Positions 33,788-44,614 of a DNA stretch of 64,000 nt are shown one piece after another. The position numbers and the translations under genes are program-made. This DNA is from Pseudevernia furfuracea (lineage: Eukaryota > Ascomycota > Lecanoromycetes > Lecanorales > Parmeliaceae). The stretch is taken from positions 1,178,001-1,242,000 of the forward strand of contig JAIUPT010000036.1 of the NCBI GenBank assembly GCA_022315425.1. The letters run 5' to 3'. How positions within the stretch are numbered: the stretch's first letter is position 1; each line of letters begins with the position of its first letter. The notes beneath the pieces were generated by a model. It worked only from the letters and a program-made list of their open reading frames with translations, was not told the DNA's origin and searched no databases.

Positions 33788-34279
33788 CAGGAGGGCCATG
33801 AGCTATGGCATGATCAATGCTTTGCCCTATGGCTGGTTCGAAATGATGCTGCAATGGTACATAGAGCTCAATTTACAAGCATGGTTGCGAACAATGTCCC
33901 CTCAAAAAAGATTTCTGGGGAATTGGCAAAGGACCCTACCACTGACGGCACCTTGCTCTAGAACCAAGGGCTCGCTTAGCCTTGCAGGAAACTCGTCCCA
34001 AAGGGCAATGATCCCCCCACCCTGCAGTCGCTCCTTATGCCGCATGTACCTAATGCGTGAGATATGCTGCAGTATGGGGAGCCTATCGCAATAAAGCGTC
34101 TAAATGCTAAATATGTTGGACAATTCCTCTGACCACCATTGTACGCTGGCATGGCCACCGACCTCGAGAATGCGGCTCTTCGGGGCTGCTTCGGAATGTC
34201 GGTCCTCATTATTTATTGACACCCATTTGATTGACTTTCGGACCTACCATGCGACCGCGGACACCACTTTAAACATATC
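33788..34279. other. intergenic
   Basis: 492 bp between the Zn-cluster gene and the dioxygenase gene, both plus strand; the dioxygenase promoter should lie here. No element was recognised. Confidence 0.45.
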
Positions 34280-35728
34280 ATGGCTCCTCACGCACTCACT
34301 GTCCTTCACGATACCTCGGGATACTATCCCTCGACCGCACACAAAGCCTGGTCTCAGAAACCAGATAATCCCAATAGCTTGAAAGCCCCTCCGCTTGATT
34401 CCACCCTGAGTGCCAGTATACCATTCGGCAACCTCGGTTTTGGTAGCGAGTCGCCAAGAAATGTCTGGAACCTTTCCTCGGACGAGATCAGTGACGTCGA
34501 GAAGAGCGTTAGAAGTTTCCTGAGTATGCGCAAGATCTTTTACACTGCGTACATGATCTGACCTCTGGTCAGGCCTGAAGTTACCACTCAGTGCGATCAA
34601 CCAAACAACATTCCCTCTGCCGAGCGCGTTGACATCAAAGTTGAGAAACATAGTGGCAACTGTATATGGCGAACACCAGTTTTTCATTATTTCTGGACTG
34701 GATCCCTATCGATACTCCGACTATCAGAACGTGATCATCCACGCAGGGCTCTCGAGTCATGTTGGCGGCAAGCGAGGCATGGGAGGTCGGACAGGCGGAA
34801 ACAACGCCGTCCTTCGTCAGTCGATTTGCTCAGACGCTGGCATCACTCTCTGACCCATGCATTAGAGCACATTACCGCAATGCCACTTGACAGAAACGCT
34901 CCCGCTGGCGAATACCATGGCCCACCAAGTCAGAGTCATAACATCGTAAGCGATCAGAGGCGCTGACTTTTCCGGGGCGGTAGGACAAGCCCTACTGACC
35001 TTTCGTACAGCCTTTCCATACGGACAATGGAGATATAATATCTCTATTTGCCCTTTCAAGAAGCAAATCTGGCGGCACCTTTTATCTTGCCGACTCGACT
35101 GTTGTGTATAACGAGCTGGCAGCCTTCCAGCCAGAGCTAGCGCAAACCTTGTGTCGAGATTGGGTCATGATTAGGTGGGGATTCTCTGCCGGCATTCGCC
35201 TTACATTGAGTGCCATCGAACATTCTTGGGCGTGCTAGCGAGAGGAATTTGAACGCTAATGGTCTTCTTCAAAGCCCTTCCACCTCTAGGACCTTCGACA
35301 CCCGCCCCATCGCCTTCCCAAATCACTTCCCAGGCAGGGTCCTTATCAATTGCTCTCGTGCTCGCATCACCGGCACGCCCTCTGCTCACCGCCCTGCCTC
35401 CCTGCCAGCCCTTACATCTATTCAACGCCGGGCCCTCGACGCCTTGCATTACATTGCTATGAAAAATGCCACCGGTATCCAATTGGAGCCCGGCGACATG
35501 GTCTTCTTCAACAACCTGACCATGATGCACGCACGGGACTCTTTCGTCGACAACGAAGCCGCGGGGCTGAAGCGTCATTTGCTCCGCCTGATACTAAGGG
35601 ACGACGAGGCGGCGTATAAGTTGCCGGAACAATTAAAAGATACTTGGAGGGATCTATATGAGCATGAGGTGGACGAGGAGGAATTTCCGGTGGAAAAGGA
35701 GTTGTTTGCTTTCGCTTGCTCCCACTGA
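34280..35728 (+). CDS. TauD/TfdA-like 2-oxoglutarate dioxygenase
   Basis: Five exons: 34280-34523, 34573-34815, 34866-34945, 35011-35174 and 35239-35728. They total 1221 nt and 406 residues. The family hydroxylates small substrates (taurine, carnitine precursors, others) with Fe(II) and 2-oxoglutarate. The iron ligands are His192 and Asp194 in PFHTDNGDIISLFAL and a distal His near 341 in NNLTMMHARDSF. The Arg-rich end HLLRLILRDDEAAYKLPE is typical. The N-terminal region GLDPYRYSDYQNVIIHAGLS matches the fungal branch of the family. Exons 1-4 read through different frames, and every join restores family sequence. The substrate cannot be told; the adjacent Zn-cluster gene could be a regulator, which is inference. 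Confidence 0.88.
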
Positions 35729-36870
35729 TGTACGGTATTGGTGATTACATAAGGACAGTGCGAAGCGGGTTTTGACCACGAGCTTAATGAATTTATGTGT
35801 TGTAAGGACTGTACGACTGGGCTTGATGGGTGCAAGTTAGTGTCTGTCAGGGAATTTGGTACCGGGAACAAAGCTCATACCTTCAGTTTTCGTCGTCATT
35901 CGTGCATGCTTTGGATGAATTTCGCTTTCCTTTTCGCTTTTGTCCAAAACGACGCCTCTTTGGAATGGAACCCTGAGGTTTTTCCGGTCGAATTGCTGCA
36001 GCAGACCTTGCTGATCTCTTGCTCAACTTTTGCCTTCTCTCGTCCAGGACTAGGTATCTCTGCCCTAGGGAAAGAAGGTGGATCCTCTGCTGGAATCTGC
36101 AGCTTCTGCTGTCTTCTGGTCACTTCTCCAGCCATTGTTACTTGTTGATTCGGGTATAGACACGAGGTGTAAGTAATGTTGCGGTCTACACGATGATTTC
36201 GCGTATCAAGCACTTTTAGCAACTGACGTGTACGTGGACCGAATCCAACTCGAGGGAGTTCTTAGTAGTGACAGATATGGATGGGGGAGACACATGTCCC
36301 CGAACCCGCGCTGCAATTGCGCGTGATGGGCTTAATGTAGCTCGTACACATACTTAGTCCGCCTCCCGTCTGTCCTTCCGGGGGCTGTATCACCTCAAGC
36401 CTTTTTGCCGGCTGTGCTTTTACGCGACTTTTCTCAGCGGGGCGCGTCAATCTTTCGCAGCCTCGTACGACATCGTGCGTCTTCAGCCCCTCCGGTTGCC
36501 GACCTCTCCGTGCCTAGTACTGATCTAGATTCGGGGAGGCCTCGGGCGTCGTTATGTATTCTGCAATAAATCTGTTCCTTGGTGGCTATGTGTTGGAGCG
36601 ATAGTCTAAATTCGAGACGGTGAGATACGTGGGTGATGCGCTGGACTGCAAATCATAGATAGGTGATACGAGTAGCAAGATCGAGGACCTTATTTCCAGC
36701 CTAGGCCTGCGCCTGTGCCTTGTCAGGCGGGGTAAAAATGAGGCTTCTCTCGCAGCTGCGCCACACGCGACAAATCAGCCACAGCCTGCTGCGTAGATAG
36801 ATGTAGGCTGATTAGACGCGGTGTACCTCCACCAGTCATCACTGGAGCACATGTAAGAGTGCGCTGCAAA
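35729..36870. other. intergenic, no supported gene
   Basis: A minus-strand frame at 35896-36222 contains a possible 79-residue Lys-rich peptide starting MAGEVTRRQQKLQ. It has no recognisable domain, so it is not called as a gene. Nothing else is seen. Confidence 0.45.
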
Positions 36871-37943
36871 ATGCAAAGCCCAACAACACTAAGTCAAGCA
36901 GACATAGATGGGAAACCTTGGAAGTATCTTGGTTACCAATCCTTCTCAGCCTTTGTCGCTTCCGATGACGACTTCTTTGTTCTAAGAAGATTTGGCGCCT
37001 TGAGCGCTAGAGTGCTTTTGGGATTGCAGGACGAGCTCTCACGCTTGGAAGAAGACTTGGAAACATTAGAAAGGAGAGTACGTGAGAAGGATGCACCGGA
37101 TATACACAATGGATCTTTCAGACAGGAGACCCAAGAGGACCGACAGGCTCTTGTGTGCCAAGCACAGCGTTTGCTTCGGGATTATAGTCAGTCCAGGCCT
37201 TTCTTAACGTCGTTTGATGAGGAAGTCCTTTGTAAGACCGCACTTGCTTCGATTGATCCACTTCAAAAATACGTTGGCACTGCTTATCATATCTTTTGGT
37301 TTGTCCCTGGGAGCAGATTGTAACTGTAGCATTCTAGATGAACTTATTTTCCAGCACTCCCAAATTCGAGCGCGTCCACAAGTGCCGAAGAAGGACATCC
37401 GCAGTCTCGACAATTGGTTCTACAACCACGAAAATGCAATCTTGACTGAAGAGACAAATTATACGAAACATCCTTCGGATCTCTTCTCTCTTGCGCCAAC
37501 ACCAAAGACTCCGCTTCGGTCGTTGCTAGAACAGTCTTCTCACTTCCGCTTGCTCAGGTTATGGCAGCAAAAGGACATCGACCGTTCAGCAGGCGAAGAC
37601 AAGAACGTGCACTACATTTCCAATGAAAAGATAAATCGCTTCATTACCACCTGCATCATGAGTCTAGGGCTCATTATGCTTATTGCACCGCTCTGGATCT
37701 TGGCCTTCTTAGGAGGTTTAGTCCAAAGACTCACCGCTATCTCAGCGTTCATTGTGCTTTTTGTCGCTTTGGTGTCCATCACCACGGCAGCGAAGCCGTT
37801 TGAAAGTCTGGCCGCCGCTGCTGCGTAAGTGTGTTGTTGATTTTCATTCCGCGAGACTTAGCGGCACGAAAAGCCCAAGACTCTGTGACTGATGCCCGCG
37901 CAGGTATTCGGCGGTGTTGATGGTCTTTCTGCACACACATTGA
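36871..37943 (+). CDS. DUF6594 membrane protein
   Basis: Three exons: 36871-37186, 37338-37824 and 37904-37943. They total 843 nt and 280 residues. The N-terminal GYQSFSAFVASDDDFFVLRR and LSARVLLGLQDELSRLEEDL (coiled coil) are diagnostic of this fungal family. The middle has SLDNWFYNHENAILTEE, then VHYISNEKINRFITTCIM. Two hydrophobic segments (MSLGLIMLIAPLWILAFL and AISAFIVLFVALVSI) precede the final block. The last intron (GTAAGT donor at 37825) removes an apparent stop and adds YSAVLMVFLH, restoring the family's third hydrophobic segment. The first intron (151 nt) is longer than most here and could hide a small exon. Function unknown. Confidence 0.82.
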
Positions 37944-39031
37944 GAGTCATGGATGAGTCTGCCATTGTACAGCCCATTCTAGGCCCATTGCCCCGAAAAG
38001 ATGATTGAAAGTTTACAATTCTTCGATCCACCTTTTCTTTCATCTGCTTGATCCAAGGTCGAGAGGATTGACTAGTCGCTGAAAGCCTACCTTACCTTAG
38101 GGGACACAAAATGCGGCCGGTATAAATCATAACGCTAATGCTTAAATTGGCCCGGCTTGACAGGGGGTTAGTGGGCCTTAATCTCGCACTCGCGTATAGC
38201 ATGTTGGTTGCATGCTATTTATGGATTTGGTAGACGTGTCCTTTGCAGGGGACAGGTCTCATTTGGGAGCAGCATAAGTAGCTGCATTCCACCTGCGTTT
38301 GGCTCTTCATTCGAATTGATCTCTTTCAGAGCAATAGCATTCTTTCGTCCCGCCCACCCACACCTGTTTTTACATGTATTCACGGCGTTTCTACATGTAT
38401 ATAGCTTCGTTTTTCACTCCAGGTCTATGCTTCTACAAGCATGGGAGTTTTTCTAGCGCTGGGGTACGAGAACACGCCTGCTCAGGCCTCTGTTGGCTCA
38501 GAATCCTGGCGTTGGACGGCCCAATCACATCTACGAGTTCTGTATAGCCTCATGTTGCCCAGTTGAGTCTTTGTCACGTGCGAATTAAGGACACTAATTG
38601 GACCTAGCGCGTTCGAGATAGAAAACGACATTCCACCCAAATTTGTGGTCCGAGGTATTTAGTTCGTATGAGTTTCGATTCCTAATGACGCTGGTACAAT
38701 GGTGTTGCGGTGCTTCCTATTTTCTGAATTCTGCACTTGGGTGTAACAGTTTTCTGATCTTCGCCCAACGACCCTTCGTCACAGCTTGAAGCAATGCAGT
38801 TTTGCCGTACCGCAATGGCCACCATCATTGCTGTCCAACCCTGAGCATTTATTGCCCTTCGAACATCTTGAGACTCTCTGTCTTTGCGCCATCTTTCTTA
38901 CTTACTATCTGCTACTCGCTTTCGCTCAGATCCTGCCGATTATTCCTCCTCCCCAAAGCACAGGCCCATCAGCAACTATCCAATACAACCACACCTTCCC
39001 CCCCCCTCTCCACCACCACCCAGCCCCCAAA
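37944..39031. other. intergenic
   Basis: About 1.1 kb between the DUF6594 gene and the EthD remnant. Frames at 38786-39031 are Pro/His-rich low complexity. Nothing is recognised. Confidence 0.45.
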
Positions 39032-39555
39032 ATGCACTTCATCCTCCTCCTCCTCATCCTCCACCGCAAACTCACCATCACCCTCTCCGCCTTCAAAACC
39101 CACTACGAAACTACCCATATGCCGCTAATCCGCTCCATCGCCGGGCCCCACCTTTCCCGAATCCCACACTCGCCACTACATCCAGCGCGCCTCCTCAGCC
39201 AACAACAGCGCCAAACCACCCCGCCGCCGTCTTGATAGGGACCCACGCCGATTTCGACTACGCCGCCTTTTCGGATCTGGAGTTTGACGACGAGGCGGCT
39301 TATCAGCGGTTCTTCGAGCTGATAAGTGAGGAGGCGGCGGCGGAGAGGATCGCGAAGGACGGGGATATGTTTTTGGATCGCGGGGAGGATGAGGGTTGTG
39401 GTCGTTGGGGGGGGGTTGTCAGAGGGGTGTGTGAGGCGGTATGGGGGGGGGTACGTAAGGGTGAGCTTGAGGGTGGGAACCAGATTGGGAGTTGGAAGCT
39501 TGCTGGCGGTGATTGGTGGCAATGGTGGGGGACGAGTACTTCAAGGACTTACTGA
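39032..39555 (+). pseudogene. EthD-domain protein, frameshifted
   Basis: EthD proteins are small ferredoxin-like-fold proteins of fungal and bacterial degradation pathways. The pieces lie in order but in different frames: MHFILLLLILHRKL...FKTHYETTHMPLIRSIAG (from 39032); ESHTRHYIQRASSANNS (about 39160-39210); VLIGTHADFDYAAFSDLEFD with AYQRFFELISEE (about 39228-39340); and MRVVVVGG (about 39386-39410). There is no GT between about 39107 and 39224, so ordinary GT-AG introns cannot explain the first changes. The stretch is rich in C and G homopolymers, so sequencing error is an alternative to true decay. The last open frame ends at 39555. Confidence 0.72.
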
Positions 39556-39949
39556 CTGCGCTATGAAATTCTAACTCTGTTGAGTGTTTCCGTTTGCTCA
39601 GTCCACCCACCTACCTACCTACCTACCTTTGCTCAATGTGGCTGGATGGTTCGATTGCGCTGACCATATCGGCTATGCTTTTCTTTCATGTTGACGTATT
39701 TGCCAATGCAGAGGGAAAAGAGAGGCATATGGGAATGAGAGAGGGGGTTTTTTTCCCACAGACAACGACTTTTTCAATGGATTAGCCCTGCAGGCTTGTA
39801 TTGTAGCGGTTCTACCTTGATAATGTAGCACCACTTTCTCATAGATATGGGGTTTGCCCCAGTAGGTACGGCCAGGTTAGTTACTACTAGGCTGACTGCT
39901 CAAGTTTTCATCTGCGATTATCAAGCCATTGAGGTTTACTGGCCTTTGC

Positions 39950-40312
39950 AGGCACATTCCCAAGGTTGATGCTTTGGGAACACTGCGAGAGCTCGCCGCT
40001 GCGGTACAGGGGGTCGTTGTTCGACACGCGGAAGTTGTGGATCACGGAGTTCGATAGGACACTGATTCGAGACGATCCCCGAGGTATCTGTTCTTGACAT
40101 CAAACTTCGCAACAAGCGTTACTTTGCAACCATCTGCTTTAAGAATTTCCTAGACGAATACTAGGCTTTATTACTTGCTGAATTCCATCACTCGGCGGTC
40201 TGGCGCTCCCAATGACTTCCTGCACCCACTCGGGACCTTCCAGCTTCTTTGATACCTCTCTTGTCCGGTGTCGGAGGTAACGGGCTCTTCGTCACCACCG
40301 TCACACTTTGTC
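39950..40312. repeat. diverged copy of the 3' end of the kelch gene
   Basis: Segment 40203-40310 matches 41805-41912 along its length: for example ACTTCCTGCACCCACT is identical, and GGTGTCGGAGGTAACGG pairs with GGTGTCGGAGGCAACGG. Upstream, TTCGACACGCGGAAGTTGTGG (about 40019) pairs with TTCGACACATGGAAGTTGCGA (about 41638). Same orientation, identity roughly three quarters by eye, offset about 1.6 kb. It covers the cytoplasmic tail codons and the 3' flank of the kelch gene. Confidence 0.75.
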
Positions 40313-41750
40313 TCAGCGAGGCACAGCAGTGGTGGTCAGAAAAGCATGTAGATTCAGTCCATGGGCCATCAGCTATTATATAGCTGGTGGGGACAAAGCA
40401 TGACTAGCTGCATTGATGGAATAAAGACAGCATATGCATGGAAGGGCGCATAGAAGGCACTACACAAATAAGCGAACAAACACGCCGACACTTTGTGTAG
40501 TGTATACAAGTACATCCGCCATGGCCCATTAGGAAGCGATATGTGCAAGATTGTGACATCGTGACTGTCTGATACAAACGGCCGTCTTCATTGCTTTCGT
40601 CTTAGAGGAAAGTCCCATCAAGTCCCACACGAGAGCCTGGCCTGGACCCAGGAGCACTGCTGAAAGTCCTCGAGGGCCTCGTGCCTGCATGTTGAAAGCG
40701 AACTCGCGAAGGCGCACGTTTTGCGCAATGTACGAGCATACTGGGCCCAAGTCAGTCGGATTCTCTTGTAAAAGGGCATGGCCGCCCCACGGATCAACCA
40801 CGTCCAATTCCGTGTCCGCTCAAATACTGCGGGTACATGGTAAGGCAGAAAATGTTTTTTTGGCGGGCATTGCGCGAGATGGATCGCAGGAACGGAACGG
40901 CAGCAAAGATGTCGACGTAGAAGTCGATTTCGTGTAGCTGCTGCTGCGAAGGATTGTCGTATTTATTCCCATCCCTCGCCCTACCCTGGCGCTTCGAAAT
41001 TCGGAGCTGGGGTTTTTGCCAAACCGGATGGCTACTGTCCTGGATCCCCCCCGAAGGGACATCTAGGTTTATGTAGGAATAACTTATGGTCAAGAGACGA
41101 GACTATGATTCTTCTGCAGTCGTCGGCAAGGGCGTAGCGATACACCTTGCGGCGTAATTCATGAGGCAGTCGAACAGAACGGAAAGGGCTCGTTATCTAG
41201 GTCGTAGCGCTTGGCGTAAAGGAGCTTTAGCGTCTCGCGCGCGACGCATGACTCGGTGAACTGGTACGGTTAGCATTAGCGTAACCTTCGCGGTTCATTG
41301 AGTGAGGTGTTTGGAAGCGACTGACTCCTACGCCCCAATCTCTCTCGAACGATCACGAGGAATTTTCAGCCTCGTCGAAGATCTCTGAGTCTACTGGTAA
41401 CTCATGCTGTTGCTGAAGCTGCTGATGAAAGCGACGAATGAGAAGGCTTACAGTACTCGGCCCTTCAGCTGGTGTATCCGGGTTAGGGAGAGTCGAATTT
41501 TTAAGTTGAGCTTTCAGCCCTTGGTCACCGTTAGCTTTCGCAGCCAGGAGTGAGATGACCGGAACGTCGTTGGGTGGCAGTAAGTCCGGACTCCTCGCGG
41601 GTGGGTGCAGGAATGAATTAGGCGTGCCAAACAAGGATTCGACACATGGAAGTTGCGAATCACGGACTTTTGAATGCCCTGGTTAAAAATCGTTCCTGAC
41701 ATATTCGTTCTGGATATTAAATTTCGCTCCACGGGTGCGGAGACTTCTTG
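40313..41750. other. intergenic with decayed minus-strand fragment
   Basis: Minus-strand frames at 41093-40794 and 40807-40529 read on from one another in different frames (LHEIDFYVDIFAAVPFLRSI, then CSYIAQNVRLREFAFNMQ). Composition suggests a decayed protein gene of unknown family. A further frame at 41353-41634 is unrecognised. The hairpin at 40458-40502 is listed separately. Confidence 0.45.
40458..40502. repeat. 11-bp perfect inverted repeat, 23-nt loop
   Basis: CACTACACAAA at 40458-40468 is the reverse complement of TTTGTGTAGTG at 40492-40502. It sits inside a segment that starts GCATATGCATGG and ends CCGACAC, like the dispersed repeat at 53938. Confidence 0.7.
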
Positions 41751-43605
41751 TTAAAATACTCGTTGTGCAGCTGAGCTTCTCGCAGACTCATAACCCGGTG
41801 GGCTAGCGTTCCCAGCAACTTCCTGCACCCACTGGTGCCCTTCCAGCTCCTTGACCCCCTTCTCATCAGGTGTCGGAGGCAACGGTTTTTCCGGCACCAC
41901 CGTCGCACCCAGCTCAAAAACCTTGTCCTTACCGTCGCTCAACTCAAATCGTACTATCTGGCCATTCATTTCCGCCGCTTCGTGTTGCTCCGATTTCTGA
42001 CGCCGTCGCACAAAAAACACCAGACCCAGTCCCAGGCCGAGGAGGAGTCCGAATACACAGGAACCTATTATACCCGCAATCGAGCCGACGCTGAGCGCCT
42101 TGTTGTGTTTTGGCGTTGTGGTGCCACTCGACGTAGGGCTCCCGCTGGTTTCCATCGTCTTAACGTTCTGATTTCCTGTCAGAAGTATCCCCAGAGCTTT
42201 CTGCGAAAAGCCGCCTTCTGGAGTCATAGCGCTGGCACCACCAGTCGCAGTACCGCCGATGACTGCTGATATGTCCGCATGGACCTGGTAAGGAGCTGCG
42301 GCAGCCACTGGGTCGTAGTTGGTGGACCAAGAATGGTTGTTCAAAGAGAACATCCCTAAACCCTGCGCAAACATCGATGTCGTATCGCAGCCTGAAGCAT
42401 CCCAGGTGGGCTGAGGATAGTTGAAGTTTGGCGTGATACCCTCTACGACTAGCATTGTGTTATTTCCAATGAGTGAGCATTGATGCCGCGACCGTTCGTC
42501 ACTCTCTTGATCGACTCGAATCCATCGGAAAGATGGGATTGATAGAACGTACACACCGCCATCTGATCCTCCGAAAGTGTTTCCCCAGCCGCCAAAGGCG
42601 TAGATTGAATGACTGCTTTGATCGGGAGCGCTTACTACGACGGAGCACCCGCTATATCGCCAACGTGGATTGTCGCCGGTGGTGTTTGCTGATACCATGC
42701 TTGACCGCCGATGTCATACACAGACACACTGCTTAGATTCCATTGCATAGACGCATCGTACTCATCTGTCACATTCATGGGTTTTCCAGGAATCTTTGAA
42801 ATTCCACCAAACGCGACAAGCACTCCGTGCGATCCAATGGACTCAATGAGAGCCATGAAACCGGCGCCGACGGTACCGTGTTCATTAAGCCCCGAGGTGG
42901 AGTAGTTCTGGAATGTCAAGGATCCTTCTTCGAACAACAGAAGACCTTGATCCATGTATGGCGTGGCGCCCGGAAGAGTCCAGAAGTAGGGGTCACTCGC
43001 GGGTTCTTTGACCCCACCCAAGTAATACGCTACGGGACTTGAAGAACTTTGGGCACTCATGCCAAAGATAGAACGATTGACTGGAGCGCCGCTGAGAGCT
43101 GCCATGCTCCATTGGCCGCTACCAAGGTCATACTGCCATACGCCGTCCGGGGGTAGGGCGGTCGGCGCACCGACAGCCGGATACGCCACGCTGATGCCGT
43201 CACCGTAGAGATAGAGGCTAGAGTTATCGGCAAACAAACTTCCGTCATTCATTGTTGGTGGACTTGAGTTCTGATTGGTTCCATTCTTAGAGATGTGGCC
43301 CCATATTGATGTATTTGCGTTACTGAAGGGGTGAGAGAGGTCGATTGTATCCACGGTGCTTGGTATAAGCATAGACACATTGCCATTCGATACCTGGAAG
43401 GTCTCAGCCAACTTCACATAACATCAATGGAGTACATTGGAGGCAGAACCGTCCGCAATTCCCCGCCGTCAACATACAGCATGTCATTGGCCACGATAAT
43501 CGAGTGAAATATTCGATTACAGAATGTTGACACATTCTGACAGGCAGAGAAGCCTACTAGTAGAGAAAGAATGGGTAGCCAGGAAATGGGTAGATGGCCA
43601 TACAT
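41751..43605 (-). pseudogene. kelch-repeat membrane protein, two frame changes
   Basis: The product has a signal peptide (MYGHLPISWLPILSLLVGF), kelch-type blades (LYVDGGEL, SLYLYGDG, AYYLGGV, VLVAFGGIS, SIYAFGGWGNTFGGSDGGVY), one membrane segment (IAGIIGSCVFGLLLGLGLGL) with a basic stop-transfer RRRQK, and a cytoplasmic tail with EKPLPPTPDEKG. That is a standard fungal kelch/TM layout. The reading changes frame near 43415 (PPMYSIDV then KLAETFQVSNG) and near 42672 (GGQAWYQQT then TTGDNPRWRYSG). Neither has room for a normal intron, although a 40-nt GT-AG excision at the second (GTATCA to GATATAG) would restore frame at the cost of conserved residues. It is a likely recent pseudogene, or two assembly errors. 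Confidence 0.78.
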
Positions 43606-44614
43606 GGTCAGATTCTACGGGTCAGCACTGCAACACAGCGCATCTTAAGTTTCGGTTCGATAGAGGATTGGAGAAAACGAGATCTTTCGGCTTAGAGTGG
43701 CATGGCATCCTACTATACCATCTCATCCTTGGGAAGGAAGGGTGGTTGGAGCTTTGGTGCATTCCGATTAGGAACATGATGGTGAAACACGAGGAGATTC
43801 GAGACTAGGACTCGGATGAAAGAGAGACTATTGGAGCGCATGTGTGTATTTTTGTGTAAGTTCCAGAAGTCAAGGACGCCGCAAGTTGCTCCGTGCATTT
43901 GAAACGAGAGTTGAACAGAACTCCGCACACAATAATTGGTGAGACATAAGTAGGGCCGTGGTCGCTCTTCCCGCCTGGGGGCGGAATAGAAGTCGATCCA
44001 GATTCTAGCTTGAGAGTTGAGATTATGTACTCTACCTCATCCTCGCGTGTTTGATCCTTGTCATATATTTACTTACGCGTACCGTTGTAAGTCAGATATG
44101 AATATGATATCGAGGATTAGCGGAGCTCAACGTTCAAAGCCCTTAGAAGAGCCACAAATGCTGCAACAGAAGAAATCCAATGCGATCCAATACGGTATGA
44201 CCCCCCCCCAACACCAGATGCACGCCAAGAGCCCCGACTTGGCGCCAAGACATTCTCTCCTAAGCCGATTCACGGTCAATGCGGAAATACATGGATATCA
44301 AGTGGGGAGAATGATTGACTTGCTGTTTTCTGTCCGATGACAATTTAGGATGTTGTGACTTTGCCCGGTCGCATTGACCGGCGCGAACACCCCAGTAGCC
44401 AAGATCTTACCAGCTCCTGAAGCCGCTGTGAATACTCAGGGATTACGAGAGTCGTTGCGAGCTCTCCAGTGAGCCTGATATGCTATATAATTTTAGTCTA
44501 GACGTGCGGCTTATGATTACAAGTCTTTCCTTCAATCAGCGTGTTCTAATACATTTACGTGTCGCCCAACTACACGAGGCGCAGTTTCCCAAGGCTTAGG
44601 TACTAGCGAGCACA
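43606..44614. other. intergenic
   Basis: The 5' side of the kelch gene. Only short frames; a C9 run near 44200. Nothing recognised. Confidence 0.45.

Noticed and set aside
35896..36222. Minus-strand frame with a Lys-rich 79-residue peptide
   Set aside because: Too short and featureless to support without transcript evidence.
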